Shown: in pieces, positions 43,988 through 53,480 of the stretch
How positions within the stretch are numbered: position 1 is the first letter of the stretch
How the letters are laid out: every line of letters starts with the position of its first letter
Assembly (NCBI RefSeq): GCF_000526395.1
Contig: NZ_JAFZ01000002.1
Coordinates: 312,501 to 376,500 of the forward strand
Length of the DNA stretch: 64,000 nucleotides
Reading direction: 5' to 3'
Source: Aminobacterium mobile DSM 12262
GTDB lineage: Bacteria > Synergistota > Synergistia > Synergistales > Aminobacteriaceae
Translations under genes and position numbers: made by a program
The notes under the pieces: model-generated
Told to the model about the DNA's origin: nothing
The model's database searches: none
The model's input: only the letters and a program-made list of their open reading frames with translations

Positions 43988-45013
43988 TTATACTAAAGCC
44001 CCTTTCTCAGCCGTTGCGATCTCAATTTCATCTTTAGCCCTTTTCTTCTGCCCTAACTCTTCATACACACAGGCTCGTTCATATCGAATGGTTGAAAGCA
44101 AATCTGTCGGTCTATCTTTCTTTCGACGTAACGCCGCAGTCAACACATCGCGTGCAGCAGAGAAATAGCCGAGTTTTCTAAGAGCTTTGCCCCTATATAA
44201 CAACAAAGCGCTATGAAGAGCTGTTTCGTTATTTATACCCTCACTGATCTCTATCACTTCTTTAAGAGCAACTGCCTCATCAGGGATATTTTTCGATATT
44301 TCTATAAGCAGCTCCGCTAAAGAAAGGCGAAGAGACACATCGTGGGGACTTTCTGTCATAAGCTCTCTAAGTATAACAACAGCTTCGTCATACTCCTCCA
44401 CTTGCTGCAGGGCTTCTACTAAAGCAAGGGAAACTCCCTTTTCATCTGGCCATATTTCCACGTTTACTTCTTCGGAAAGAGGTAAGTGAAGCGACATGCA
44501 GACACCTAATTTCTTAAAAAGGGAACCTAGAGAATTCTTTTGTTCCTTCGCTTGACGAAAAGCAACAACCGCCTGCTGAGGATTATTCCCGCTAAGGCTT
44601 ATAAGCCCAGCCATAAAGGCTGAATCTGCTATATTTAGAGATTGGCAAAAGCAAATTAAAGCTTTGTCTTCGTTAGACTCTAAATACGCCCTCAAGCCAT
44701 CTATAAAGTTTTCTTCTGATTGCGACAGGAAAAATCTTCTAAAAAAGCCAGGAGAGAGTTTCTTTTTTATAATTTCCTCCCGCGTCGCAATAGAACGCGA
44801 ACCTGATTCTTTTAAGCCTGAACCTTTTTTCCAGGAGCTCATAGTCGTGTAATAAAGACCCGTCCCAGGAATACCTACTGTCTTCCTTACTCCGCGAGGA
44901 CCTACCGTTACCTTCGCACCTCTTGCCCCTACAGAAACAGAAGCTCCCGATTTACTCAAATTAATGGAAATACCAGGAGCAACTCTAAAGCGTCTCGTAA
45001 AACGAAACCCCAT
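43988..45013 (-). CDS. DUF4236 domain protein with TPR-like repeats
   Basis: A 341-residue protein. The N-terminus MGFRFTRRFRVAPGISINLSKSGASVSVG and KTVGIPGTGLYY match the DUF4236 domain (~residues 1-55). A linker is followed by helical tetratricopeptide-like repeats, for example EDKALICFCQSLNIADSAFMAGLISLSG and AVVILRELMTESPHDVSLRLSLAELL, with the last at RYERACVYEELGQKKRAKDEIE. It is a predicted protein-interaction scaffold of unknown role. The ATG follows a GGGAGGG site. Confidence 0.85.
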   Translation of the reverse strand: MGFRFTRRFRVAPGISINLSKSGASVSVGARGAKVTVGPRGVRKTVGIPGTGLYYTTMSSWKKGSGLKESGSRSIATREEIIKKKLSPGFFRRFFLSQSEENFIDGLRAYLESNEDKALICFCQSLNIADSAFMAGLISLSGNNPQQAVVAFRQAKEQKNSLGSLFKKLGVCMSLHLPLSEEVNVEIWPDEKGVSLALVEALQQVEEYDEAVVILRELMTESPHDVSLRLSLAELLIEISKNIPDEAVALKEVIEISEGINNETALHSALLLYRGKALRKLGYFSAARDVLTAALRRKKDRPTDLLSTIRYERACVYEELGQKKRAKDEIEIATAEKGALV

Positions 45014-45224
45014 GCCATTCCCTCCCTTGATATGGCTAACCTATCATAGCAACTCTTCGTATTCAACCTAAAAAAGCTACTCTCCACATAAGCGTCGCTA
45101 TAACGTAAAATACATAAGACCGCTTCTAAATGTCCATCTTTTTTATAACCGAAAGTTAAAAAATTATACTAGGGAAAACTCTGGATACTTTTAATTTAGT
45201 GAATGAGTCTCAGGGGGCAGTGCT

Positions 45225-46160
45225 GTGATTATAAGTGCCAGTAGACGTACAGACATACCAGCTTTTTATGCCACGTGGTTCATAACTCGCTTGAAAGAGG
45301 GATTCGTTTATGTGCAAAACCCTATGAACCTCAAACAAATCAGCAACATTCCACTCAATAAAGAAGTCGTCGATTGTATTGTTTTTTGGACAAAAAACGC
45401 AATTCCTCTGATAAGCCATCTTGACGCTATAAATCGCATGGGGTTCAGATATTATTTTCTCTTCACCCTCAATCCTTATGATAACAGCATCGAAAAAAGA
45501 GTAGGCGACAAAAAAGAAATTATAAAAGGATTTAAAAAGTTAAGCGATACAATCGGGAAAGAAAGGGTTATCTGGCGCTATGACCCTGTTATCATCAATA
45601 ACAACCTTTTCATTGAACATCATCTTCGCTCATTTTACAAACTGAGCAAGCTGCTTTCTGGCTATACGTCCAAATGTATTTTTAGTTACGTAGATCTATA
45701 TGCCAAAATAAAACGAAGAGCACAAGAAATAGTAGGAGAGATCGGCATTCAAAATATGCATAAAATTGCTTACGGTTTCTCTGAAATTGCAAAAGAATGG
45801 AATATTTCGCTTGAGACATGTTCCGAAAAAATCCCCTTGAGTCAGTATGGCATACAACATGCTTCATGCATTGATAAGAGAACTATAGAAAAAATTACAG
45901 GATACCCTCTCAAAGGGACAAACGACAAAAATCAGCGCCCCGAATGTGGGTGCATGGAAAGCATCGATATAGGAGCATACAATAGCTGCTCTCACGGCTG
46001 CCTCTATTGTTATGCCAACACAAGCGATGAGACTGTTTACAAAAACATACAACTTCACACCCCTTCTTCTCCCCTGCTCATAGGAACACCACGTGCAAAA
46101 AACAAAATAACAGACAGGGCAGTAAAGTTATTGAAAGAAACGCAAATTTTGTTATTGTAA
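45225..46160 (+). CDS. DUF1848 family protein (putative iron-sulfur protein)
   Basis: A 311-residue protein. It opens MIISASRRTDIPAFYATWF, the DUF1848 (PF08902) signature. WRYDPVI lies mid-protein, and a cysteine cluster near the C-terminus reads PECGCMESIDIGAYNSCSHGCLYCYAN. The CxxxCxxC pattern resembles a radical-SAM cluster but at the C-terminal side. The reaction is unknown. The start is GTG 45225 behind AGGGGG. It is a single gene. Confidence 0.85.
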   Translation: MIISASRRTDIPAFYATWFITRLKEGFVYVQNPMNLKQISNIPLNKEVVDCIVFWTKNAIPLISHLDAINRMGFRYYFLFTLNPYDNSIEKRVGDKKEIIKGFKKLSDTIGKERVIWRYDPVIINNNLFIEHHLRSFYKLSKLLSGYTSKCIFSYVDLYAKIKRRAQEIVGEIGIQNMHKIAYGFSEIAKEWNISLETCSEKIPLSQYGIQHASCIDKRTIEKITGYPLKGTNDKNQRPECGCMESIDIGAYNSCSHGCLYCYANTSDETVYKNIQLHTPSSPLLIGTPRAKNKITDRAVKLLKETQILLL

Positions 46161-46169
46161 CAAAGCTGG

Positions 46170-47426
46170 TTAAAGACGGTGCACTCCTGCCGCAATAAAA
46201 GAAAATCCAGCCTTAGTAAGAGCTTCGGCAGTGCTATTTACAGCCTTATGTTTCAAAAGATAATTACGAGAAAGGGCGTCCCAATCTCCAGAAGCCTCTA
46301 TTTCCTTTTTATCTCTAAAATAATCAAGAATATCCGAGGGATGGGCAAGTTGCTGCTCATCCTCTGGATTTCCACCTTCATGTTTCGCTGAAATATTAGG
46401 TATCGTTTTTACGAGTTCTAACAAGTCATCTCTTCGGTTATAAGGCTGCTGAACAATACTCTTCCATGTTTCCGTAATATGATGTTCTATACGGACTTGG
46501 TTTTCTAGTTTAAGCTCCTTGCGAATAGCTGCTGCTTGGGCAAGATGTTCGGCATCAATAGAGTTAGACAGATTAAATCCAGCCAGAGGCGTAGATCCAT
46601 CCTCCCGTGCAAAAAGCCGAGCAGCAAGCAATGTCCATAAAACGGCATACGGATTATCGTTCCCCATAAAAACTGAGATTTTAAACTTAATATTCACCCC
46701 TAAGCGATAAAGAAGGTACCCCAAAAAAACCGTCCCTGGATTAATATTAAGAACTTCATCAACACCGTAATTTACATAGTAATAAAGGAATTCATCAATC
46801 CACCGTAAGGGATGGCTGTTAGGTTGCCCGATTCCACCAAAATATCCCGTAATAGTGCTCGGGCCTCCAAGGTGGATGTTAGAACCATCAGTCCCTTTCG
46901 TATCAAGAGTTTCTACGCAACTTGCACCTAAAATTTTTATAGCAGCCCGCACTGCGGGCAAATCTTCGTTTTCAGCTTCTTGTTCCTTCATTTTTCTCAC
47001 GCGAATAAACCGTCCAGGAAGAACTTCCCCTTTTTCAATAGCCTGCTTAACTTCTGCTACGAGCCACGGAAAATATTGGAGGGCACTGATCTCTAAAGTT
47101 GGGGCCTTTGTTTCGTCATAGTCCCATATCGGGCGATCTGGGGCAACTCGGGAACGATATTCTGAAAGAGAAATAAAACTTCCGCTATCTTTGGCATTCT
47201 GAAGCCATTCCAAATCTTTTATGTAGGGAGATCTTATTCGCTCTAGCTTTTTCATATGGTTTTCTACTTTCCCCGCTTCATGCGCTTTTTTGTTGATTTC
47301 GTCTACTGTTCCATACTTTGCAACTACCCTGCTCAAGTCAGACACGGCATCGTTTCGAGGGTCGGAAAGGAAATTATTAATATCATCTACCACGCAAGGA
47401 GCAATACTCAAAAACTGATAGGCCAT
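46170..47426 (-). CDS. Unrecognised 418-aa soluble protein
   Basis: A cytoplasmic-looking protein of 418 residues with no signal peptide or membrane segment. I do not recognise its family. Visible blocks include IHLGGPSTITGYFGGIGQPNSHP (mid-protein), NYGVDEVLNINPGTVFLGYLLYRLGV, DGSTPLAGFNLSNSIDAEHLAQAAAIR and VRIEHHITETW. The alternation of hydrophobic strands and helices suggests a TIM-barrel-like enzyme, but that is a guess. ATG 47426 follows AGGAGGAG. It is monocistronic, convergent with the DUF1848 gene. Confidence 0.8.
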   Translation of the reverse strand: MAYQFLSIAPCVVDDINNFLSDPRNDAVSDLSRVVAKYGTVDEINKKAHEAGKVENHMKKLERIRSPYIKDLEWLQNAKDSGSFISLSEYRSRVAPDRPIWDYDETKAPTLEISALQYFPWLVAEVKQAIEKGEVLPGRFIRVRKMKEQEAENEDLPAVRAAIKILGASCVETLDTKGTDGSNIHLGGPSTITGYFGGIGQPNSHPLRWIDEFLYYYVNYGVDEVLNINPGTVFLGYLLYRLGVNIKFKISVFMGNDNPYAVLWTLLAARLFAREDGSTPLAGFNLSNSIDAEHLAQAAAIRKELKLENQVRIEHHITETWKSIVQQPYNRRDDLLELVKTIPNISAKHEGGNPEDEQQLAHPSDILDYFRDKKEIEASGDWDALSRNYLLKHKAVNSTAEALTKAGFSFIAAGVHRL

Positions 47427-47817
47427 TTCGAAACTCCTCCTCACATATAAAATAATTTTACTTCCCACAGATCCTGCTTACCGCCCAAACACTGTATCTT
47501 AATAAACCGTAAACATAATAATAAAACAAAAAGATTACATTTGGGAATACCTCTGTCTTACAAAAAATATTCCTCCTATTGACACTCCGTAATTTTGAGG
47601 ACATCCTTCCAGCGCTGGGAATACATCGCAGTCTTGACATCAATTATGAACTTGACATTGAAATGGAAGTTGTTGTGGCCGGCGCTGGCATTTTCCCTAA
47701 CATCTTATCCCAAATAGATTCTTACACAATTGACGAACAAAAGAAAATACATAACAATGATAGTTCTAAAGGATGTAAAAGTTAAAGAACTCACAGATTG
47801 AGGAGAAATTAAATGCA
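47427..47817. other. 391-base gap with a doubtful 68-codon ORF
   Basis: Mostly AT-rich. A plus-strand open frame 47579-47785 reads FEDILPALGIHRSLDINYELDIEM.. but has no ribosome site and starts only at TTG. It may be a remnant of a lost gene. Otherwise the gap holds the patatin ribosome site (GAGGAG). Confidence 0.3.
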
Positions 47818-48585
47818 ATGAAAACATTCATTGGGAACAAAAAAATTGGACTCGCCCTTGGAGGTGGGGCTGTTCTTGGTGCTGCCCATATAGGAGTATT
47901 AAAAGCATTTGAAGAATGTAACATCCCCGTAAGTTATATAGCTGGAACAAGTATTGGAGCGTTCATCTCCGCTTTTTTTGCTTTTGGCAAGAGATGGGAA
48001 GAAATTAGGGAAATTGCAAGAGGTTTGAATTGGCTTGATATCTCAGGAATATCCCTATCACAATTTGGATTGCTTTCAAATAAAAAACTAGGTAAACTCA
48101 TTATTGAAAATCTTGGGAACGTTACTTTCGACGAGGCTCATATTCCCGTAGCTATGGTAGCAGCAGACATTACAAGTGGAGAAAAAGTTGTGCTTAAAAA
48201 AGGGGATGTGGCAACTGCCGTAACGGCAAGTACATGCATTCCAGGTGTTTTCGTGCCTGTGGAGATAAATAATCAACTTCTTGTGGATGGCGGGATAGTT
48301 GAAAATGTCCCTATAACTCCACTAAAAGAGATGGGAGCTGATTTGATTATTGGTGTCGATCTTAACGCTAAACACGGAGAAAAAAGACCTGAGAATATTA
48401 TTGAAGTGTTACTGAGATCTTTCGATATTGCATTGAAAACAGCCACAAAGTTACAGACTGAAGAAGCCGATATCCTCATTAAACCAGATCTTTTTGCTTT
48501 CAATATGATCGATACAGGACAAACAGAAGCCCTCATTGAAAAGGGATATTTTGAAGCACGTAAAACATTAGAAAACATAATCTAG
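47818..48585 (+). CDS. Patatin-like phospholipase (RssA type)
   Basis: A 255-residue lipid acyl hydrolase. The oxyanion loop is GLALGGGAVLGAAHIGVLKA. The nucleophile Ser sits in GTSIGAFISAFFA (GxSxG), and the catalytic Asp is in VDGGIVENVPI (DGG). Length fits the short RssA/YchK-type. ATG 47818 follows GAGGAG. It is 39 bases before the membrane-protein gene downstream, so the two are probably co-transcribed. The substrate lipid is unknown. Confidence 0.9.
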   Translation: MKTFIGNKKIGLALGGGAVLGAAHIGVLKAFEECNIPVSYIAGTSIGAFISAFFAFGKRWEEIREIARGLNWLDISGISLSQFGLLSNKKLGKLIIENLGNVTFDEAHIPVAMVAADITSGEKVVLKKGDVATAVTASTCIPGVFVPVEINNQLLVDGGIVENVPITPLKEMGADLIIGVDLNAKHGEKRPENIIEVLLRSFDIALKTATKLQTEEADILIKPDLFAFNMIDTGQTEALIEKGYFEARKTLENII

Positions 48586-48624
48586 GAAGTGCTGCGAAAA
48601 CGATATCTAGAGAGGTCTCATGAT

Positions 48625-49821
48625 ATGGCCAAATACAGTATGCTTAATAAGGCAGATGTTTCTCTTGATGTAATAATTTTATTCATTATCGGGATGATAA
48701 TGTTGATTACTGGTACATTGCTTTTCCCAGTATCTGCGGGAATACTCCCTTACTATGAAAATGGCTTGTATGGATTGCTGCTGTTCATTTTTGCTTTACA
48801 GATGATCACCCTTGGGAAAACACCTTTTCGAGAAATGCGCCAATCAAAGCTTTTACTTATTATCGGCGTAGTAATTGCATCAATAGGTATTGTCACATGC
48901 TTTATTCCTGATATCTTCAACCCAATTCCCCGCATACTGTTGTCCCTCTGCTTTGGCCCGGGGGGGGTTTTGCTTCTTATACAAATGGTCTTTTCCAAAG
49001 AAAAACTCCGACCATGGTTACAATATGGAAGAAGTTTCCACCACCTCATTTTCGGGTGCGGAGCAGTGTATCTATTATCCATGTTGATTGGAATGCTTAT
49101 TTGGGATCACAGCCTATTTTCAACGTCTATAACAGCCGTAACCATTCTGATTTATGGGGTAGCAATTGTCTATCTTGCAGAAACTCTTCGACGAATATAT
49201 CGCATGTATCCAGAAGCAGAAAAATCACGTGAGGGGGATATAGATCTTTCTTCAGATAAAGCTATGATTTTAGTGACAGCTATTTTTATGCAGCTTCTTG
49301 GAATACTGCTGATTCCGGTAAATTGGGGGTTGCTTCCTTTTTCCGGAAGTGCACAACTTGGACTTCTGATGGTTATTTTTGCAGTACAAATGCTAGCATT
49401 CGGAAATACACCAATCGGGCCATTCTTCCGTTCATGGCTCATGATTTTATTCGGCTTTATATTTGCTGCACTCGGAATTATATCCTGCATTATTCCTGAA
49501 ATTTTAGTCTCGCCATTAACAGTGCTCATCGGAGCCCTTAACATAATTGGTGGCATCACAACATTAGGGAAAACATGTCTTCCCCTCTTCAAAAAAGGAA
49601 GGAATCCACATCTCCCTACGCCTCGAATTCTGGTGAAACTTTATGTAACTCAACTAGCGATGAATCTAGTGGCTATTCTTTTTGGTGTATCGATGTTTGT
49701 TTCCCACCTGATTCCAGGACAAATTATTGGCGTGATCCTTACTGCAAATGGATGCATCCTTTTATATTTATTACATATATTGTCTCTTATCGATAAGATA
49801 AGGGCAGAGGGTACCAACTAA
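48625..49821 (+). CDS. Internally duplicated membrane protein, unknown (HdeD/DUF308-like?)
   Basis: A ~398-residue membrane protein with about eleven hydrophobic segments. It is built from two related halves: the block GTLLFPVSAGILPYY..GLLLFIFALQMITLGKTPF is echoed ~200 residues later by GILLIPVNWGLLPF..GLLMVIFAVQMLAFGNTPI. Each is followed by similar ..IGIVTCFIPDIF / ..LGIISCIIPEIL. I suspect a distant HdeD-like family but cannot place it. ATG 48625 follows GAGAGG; GTG 48589 is an alternative. It is likely in an operon with the patatin gene. Confidence 0.75.
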   Translation: MAKYSMLNKADVSLDVIILFIIGMIMLITGTLLFPVSAGILPYYENGLYGLLLFIFALQMITLGKTPFREMRQSKLLLIIGVVIASIGIVTCFIPDIFNPIPRILLSLCFGPGGVLLLIQMVFSKEKLRPWLQYGRSFHHLIFGCGAVYLLSMLIGMLIWDHSLFSTSITAVTILIYGVAIVYLAETLRRIYRMYPEAEKSREGDIDLSSDKAMILVTAIFMQLLGILLIPVNWGLLPFSGSAQLGLLMVIFAVQMLAFGNTPIGPFFRSWLMILFGFIFAALGIISCIIPEILVSPLTVLIGALNIIGGITTLGKTCLPLFKKGRNPHLPTPRILVKLYVTQLAMNLVAILFGVSMFVSHLIPGQIIGVILTANGCILLYLLHILSLIDKIRAEGTN

Positions 49822-49826
49822 CCACC

Positions 49827-50633
49827 CTAAAAATAAGTCCCCTTTGTACGATAGTTTTCACGACGCTCACGTGCCAGGTTGCGAATGGTCTTGTCAAATT
49901 CTTCTCTGTTCCCCCTATAAAGAGCATCTACATCGCGCATAATTTGAGGGAAAATAATTACAAGAGACTTATTCTCCATTTCCTCAAAAATATAGTCAAC
50001 TGCATCATCTACACTGATAGAATCTGGGGGCGGTGTTAATTCCCCAAATATTGGCGTACGAACATTGCCAGGACAAAATACACTAAATTGCAGACCATCA
50101 GCTTCCAGCTCATATTGTAGGCTCTCGGTCATAGAGATAACGGCGCTTTTACTTGCAGCATATACCGCTTGATAAGGGACAGGAATTCGCCCTGTTATGG
50201 ACCCCGCGTTTATAATGTGTCCGAACCCCTGCTCTCGCATAAGAGGTATCGCAGCATATGTTCCGTAAACAACACCCATTAAATTTAAGTCAATAATAAA
50301 TCTCCAAATATCGAAGGTTATCTTCTCTGTAGGAAGTGTCATCCCCATTCCTGCATTGTTGAATACGAAATCAAGGTGTCCATCAAAGGCTTTTGCTGCG
50401 CTAATAAGTTTCGTAACATGCTCGAGATTTGTAACATCTACAAGTTGAGGAAAAACTTTTCCTTGATATGCGAGACCCAACCGTCTAGATTCCCTTTCAA
50501 GATTTGTCTCGTTTACATCCCCCATAAAGACTGCCATAGCGCCCCTTGCAAGCAAATGCTCTGCTATTCCCAAGCCTATGCCAGAAGCAGCTCCTGTTAC
50601 CACTGCTACTTTATTTTCAAAATATCCACTCAT
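49827..50633 (-). CDS. Short-chain dehydrogenase/reductase
   Basis: A 268-residue NAD(P)-dependent oxidoreductase. Cofactor loop TGAASGIGLGIAEHL, NNAGMG, and active-site Ser in NAGSITGRIP with YQAVYAASKSAV (Tyr-x3-Lys) are all present. ATG 50633 follows GGGGTG. It is 19 bases downstream of the acetoacetate decarboxylase gene, so both probably act on the same keto acid or ketone. The exact substrate is not readable. Confidence 0.9.
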   Translation of the reverse strand: MSGYFENKVAVVTGAASGIGLGIAEHLLARGAMAVFMGDVNETNLERESRRLGLAYQGKVFPQLVDVTNLEHVTKLISAAKAFDGHLDFVFNNAGMGMTLPTEKITFDIWRFIIDLNLMGVVYGTYAAIPLMREQGFGHIINAGSITGRIPVPYQAVYAASKSAVISMTESLQYELEADGLQFSVFCPGNVRTPIFGELTPPPDSISVDDAVDYIFEEMENKSLVIIFPQIMRDVDALYRGNREEFDKTIRNLARERRENYRTKGTYF

Positions 50634-50652
50634 ATCACACCCCATTTATCCT

Positions 50653-51453
50653 CTACGGCAAAATTCTTGAATCGCCAACGTTGAGCCTAGCAGTACCTTT
50701 TGCCATTGCCACGCTAACATGTTTTAATATTGGCAAATCTGCAAGAGTACTGATAATCTTGAACTGTAGCGGATGCTGCTCCTGAGTGAGTTTTGTCCAT
50801 TGAATTCCGCCTTCACACGCCCAAACCCGCTTCGCCATCATCTCTTGTGGATAAAGAGTTGCGTGACTCAACGTAGCGCCACCTTTGCCAAGATTGGGCA
50901 AATAACGCCATCCAAAGTAATTTGTTTTGTAATCTTTGTTTATTTCATTAACATCCTTTTCGCAAAGTTCGCTTTTTCTTAGAAAATCAACCTTGAGGAA
51001 ATTATTATTTTCATAGCTTGCACTCGTATACCAATGGCTACCAACATGATGTTCGGCAGAAATATCAGCAAAAACTTTAGGCATACCGTCCTCTTCGCGC
51101 CCCCCAATAATGGCGCAGGCGTGATTTTCCCAAATTACAAACACATATTCACCAACAAGCCCTTCTGAATTACCCAAATATCGAACAGGTGCTGTAACTT
51201 GTATGAGGCGATATTCCCCACCTGCCATCCAATCTACATCACGACAGTTTGCAAATTGAACACTTACCAAAGGCTGTCGAAGCTCAAAGTCCTCCGGAAT
51301 AAGTTGTAGTAAAGCCTCTTGTTCTGTTTCATACTTCACACTGATACTCGTCATATCTCCATACTCTGTTCTCACCGGATAAAAAGGATATCCTCCAAAA
51401 TGTACCGGCATTTTGTAAACATAATCATCATTAAACCTGAATTTGCCTCTCAA
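50653..51453 (-). CDS. adc: Acetoacetate decarboxylase family protein
   Basis: A 266-residue protein of the ADC family (PF06314), which decarboxylates acetoacetate via a Schiff-base lysine. GGREEDGMPKVFADI contains the likely catalytic Lys (in GMPK). The N-terminal VHFGGYPFYPV and the segment EYVFVIWENHACAIIGGRE fit the family. The start is TTG 51453 behind GGAGGTG. It is first in a two-gene unit with an SDR. Family members also act on other 3-oxo acids, so acetoacetate is a default call. Confidence 0.87.
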   Translation of the reverse strand: MRGKFRFNDDYVYKMPVHFGGYPFYPVRTEYGDMTSISVKYETEQEALLQLIPEDFELRQPLVSVQFANCRDVDWMAGGEYRLIQVTAPVRYLGNSEGLVGEYVFVIWENHACAIIGGREEDGMPKVFADISAEHHVGSHWYTSASYENNNFLKVDFLRKSELCEKDVNEINKDYKTNYFGWRYLPNLGKGGATLSHATLYPQEMMAKRVWACEGGIQWTKLTQEQHPLQFKIISTLADLPILKHVSVAMAKGTARLNVGDSRILP

Positions 51454-51651
51454 AACACCACCTCCATGAATAACAGTTTAAATTATTATATAATATTTAT
51501 TTTCGTTGAACAATATAATAATAACGTTCCTAATTTGCTTTTGCACCATGTTAAAATTTAAAAACTATTTTTACTCTCATCTTTTCGTTATACTGAGAGA
51601 TATCTATACTTATGATGAAAAAGTATGGTAGAGAAAAAAGAGGGTGACATT

Positions 51652-52122
51652 ATGAGATGTACGTTGCTGTCATTGCTTGTTGGATCGATTATATTTTTCA
51701 TGGCAACACAAACGTATGCCGCAACCATAAAAAGAGAGGAAAAGAGCGATGATGAGTGGGAAGCCATCCTCACGCCGGAACAATACGCTATCACCAGAAA
51801 AAAGGGGACAGAACCTCCTTTCTCAGGAGCATATTGGAACTCACACGAAAAAGGAACGTATGTTTGTGCTTGTTGTGGAGCTTGGCTTTTTTCTTCAGAA
51901 GAAAAATTTGATTCGGGCTCAGGTTGGCCAAGCTTCTGGGCAACCGTAAAAGATGCTCCTATAACAGCAAGACAAGATTTCTCTTTCGGAATGGAACGAA
52001 CAGAAGTTCTTTGCGCCCGCTGTGACGCTCACTTAGGACATCTTTTTCCAGACGGGCCTGAACCTACTGGAATGCGATATTGCATAAACTCAGCTGCTTT
52101 GAAATTTATTCCTGAAGAATAA
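51652..52122 (+). CDS. msrB: Secreted peptide-methionine (R)-S-oxide reductase
   Basis: A 156-residue MsrB with an N-terminal signal peptide ([20 protein letters not shown]). The MsrB domain has two CxxC zinc sites ([11 protein letters not shown] and [12 protein letters not shown]), GSGWPSFW, and catalytic Cys in [11 protein letters not shown]. It reduces methionine-R-sulfoxide in exported proteins. ATG 51652 follows GAGGGTGA; GTG-type starts upstream are unneeded. Export of a single-domain MsrB indicates periplasmic oxidative repair. Confidence 0.93.
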   Translation: MRCTLLSLLVGSIIFFMATQTYAATIKREEKSDDEWEAILTPEQYAITRKKGTEPPFSGAYWNSHEKGTYVCACCGAWLFSSEEKFDSGSGWPSFWATVKDAPITARQDFSFGMERTEVLCARCDAHLGHLFPDGPEPTGMRYCINSAALKFIPEE

Positions 52123-52167
52123 AGAAGGCACACGTAGCCTGAAAAAATTGAGTCTATTAGGCAATAG

Positions 52168-53127
52168 TTACATTTGACGGCAAACATCAAGCCGTAGTTT
52201 AAGATTATGGGCAATGTGGATAACTTTGAGATATTCAGCATGAGTTGGGCAACGGTTTATCTCTTGAAAAGTATCGGACGATACCTCTCCCGCGGGATGA
52301 TACTGAGACATTACATTAACATAGGTATAAGGAGAAACTTTCTCTGCAAGGAAACGGAGAATGGCCTCACTGCCAGCAACTTCTCCAGGCATAACTAAAT
52401 GGCGCACAAGGAGACCTCGTTTCGCCAAACCATGTTCGTCGAGCTTCAAATCTCCCACTTGGCGATTCATTTCCATAATTGCCTCGCACGCAACTTCTGG
52501 ATAATCAGCAGCCGTGAGATAACGAAAAGCCTGAGCGGCGCTCCATATTTTGAAGTCTGGCATATAAATATCAATGATCCCATCAAGAAGTCGCAGGCTA
52601 TAGAGTGAATCATAGGCTGAAGTATTGTAAACGATTGGCAGGCGAAGCCCTTTTTCAGCAGCAATTGACACCGCTGAAATAATCTGTGGAACCACATGAG
52701 ATGGAGTTACTACATTTATATTGTGGCAGTCAGCAAGTTGCAACTCTAACATAAAGGCAGCAAGCTGTTCTGGAGTAATTTCAACACCATTTCCCAAATG
52801 GGATATTTCATAGTTCTGACAAAAAACACAATTTAAATTGCAGAAAGCAAAAAAAATCGTGCCACTCCCATTTTGCCCACGTAAACAATCCTCTTCTCCA
52901 AAATGTGCAAAGTGGCTTGAAACTCGTGCAAGTAGTCCTGTTTTACATATTCCTGTCTCGCCTGCCAGACGGTTCGCTTCACAACAACGGGGACAAAGGG
53001 TACAACTTTCGAGATCAGCTAGAGCCCGTTCCGCTCGTCGCTTTAATTCTCCACTATACAAAAGAGAAAGATATGCTGGCTCAAAATCTCGGCTCAAGAG
53101 AGTAAATCGATCGACACTATAATCCAT
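52168..53127 (-). CDS. Radical SAM protein, PflA-like (COG1313 type)
   Basis: A 319-residue radical SAM enzyme. An N-terminal Cys region LESCTLCPRCCEANRLAGETGICKTG precedes the SAM cluster CNLNCVFCQNYEIS (CxxxCxxC). The middle has VTPSHVVPQIISAV and PIVYNTSAYD. It resembles the putative pyruvate-formate-lyase-activating enzymes of COG1313, whose targets are mostly unknown. The ATG at 53127 lacks a very strong ribosome site. It stands alone next to tRNA-Leu. Confidence 0.88.
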   Translation of the reverse strand: MDYSVDRFTLLSRDFEPAYLSLLYSGELKRRAERALADLESCTLCPRCCEANRLAGETGICKTGLLARVSSHFAHFGEEDCLRGQNGSGTIFFAFCNLNCVFCQNYEISHLGNGVEITPEQLAAFMLELQLADCHNINVVTPSHVVPQIISAVSIAAEKGLRLPIVYNTSAYDSLYSLRLLDGIIDIYMPDFKIWSAAQAFRYLTAADYPEVACEAIMEMNRQVGDLKLDEHGLAKRGLLVRHLVMPGEVAGSEAILRFLAEKVSPYTYVNVMSQYHPAGEVSSDTFQEINRCPTHAEYLKVIHIAHNLKLRLDVCRQM

Positions 53128-53217
53128 AGACTCTTCCCCCTCAACAATATTCCGCAGAATGTTCTTCGAAGGGCTTTATCTTTACCTTTGGCAAACTTCT
53201 ACCATTTTAGCCACAAT

Positions 53218-53255
53218 AAAAAAAGGACTTCAAACACATCAAAGCATTGAAGTCC
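53218..53255 (-). terminator. Terminator of tRNA-Leu
   Basis: GGACTTCAA (53225-53233) and TTGAAGTCC (53247-53255) form a 9-bp stem, with A7 on the plus side giving Us on the minus transcript. Confidence 0.8.
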
Positions 53256-53271
53256 CTTACTCTTTCTTATA

Positions 53272-53358
53272 TGGTGCCGGAGGGGAGACTCGAACTCCCA
53301 CAGACCCAAGGCCCGGCGGATTTTGAGTCCGCTGCGTCTACCATTCCGCCACTCCGGC
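53272..53358 (-). tRNA. tRNA-Leu (anticodon CAA)
   Basis: An 87-base class II tRNA with an encoded CCA end. The acceptor stem is GCCGGAG/CTCCGGC. The anticodon loop CTCAAAA is flanked by GCGGA/TCCGC, giving anticodon CAA for codon UUG. A long variable arm and the TTCGAGT T-loop region are visible. Confidence 0.95.
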
Positions 53359-53446
53359 AACGCCAATATTTTTATCACAGAAAGGGGATGATGTCCAGCG
53401 ATTTAACGTATTTCCATGTAGATGGACCGCCCCATCTACTGAAGAA

Positions 53447-53473
53447 GCGCCCTTCTGACTTTCAGAAGGGCGC
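53447..53473 (-). terminator. Terminator after ferredoxin gene
   Basis: GCGCCCTTCTGA (53447-53458) and TCAGAAGGGCGC (53462-53473) form a perfect 12-bp stem, then TTCTTC on the minus strand. Confidence 0.75.
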
Positions 53474-53480
53474 AAGTTGT

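Noticed and set aside
47458-47643. 61-codon minus-strand ORF in the same gap
   Set aside because: No ribosome site and overlaps the other doubtful frame.
47579-47785. 68-codon plus-strand ORF
   Set aside because: TTG start, no ribosome site, no recognised domain; at most a remnant, noted only in the gap entry.
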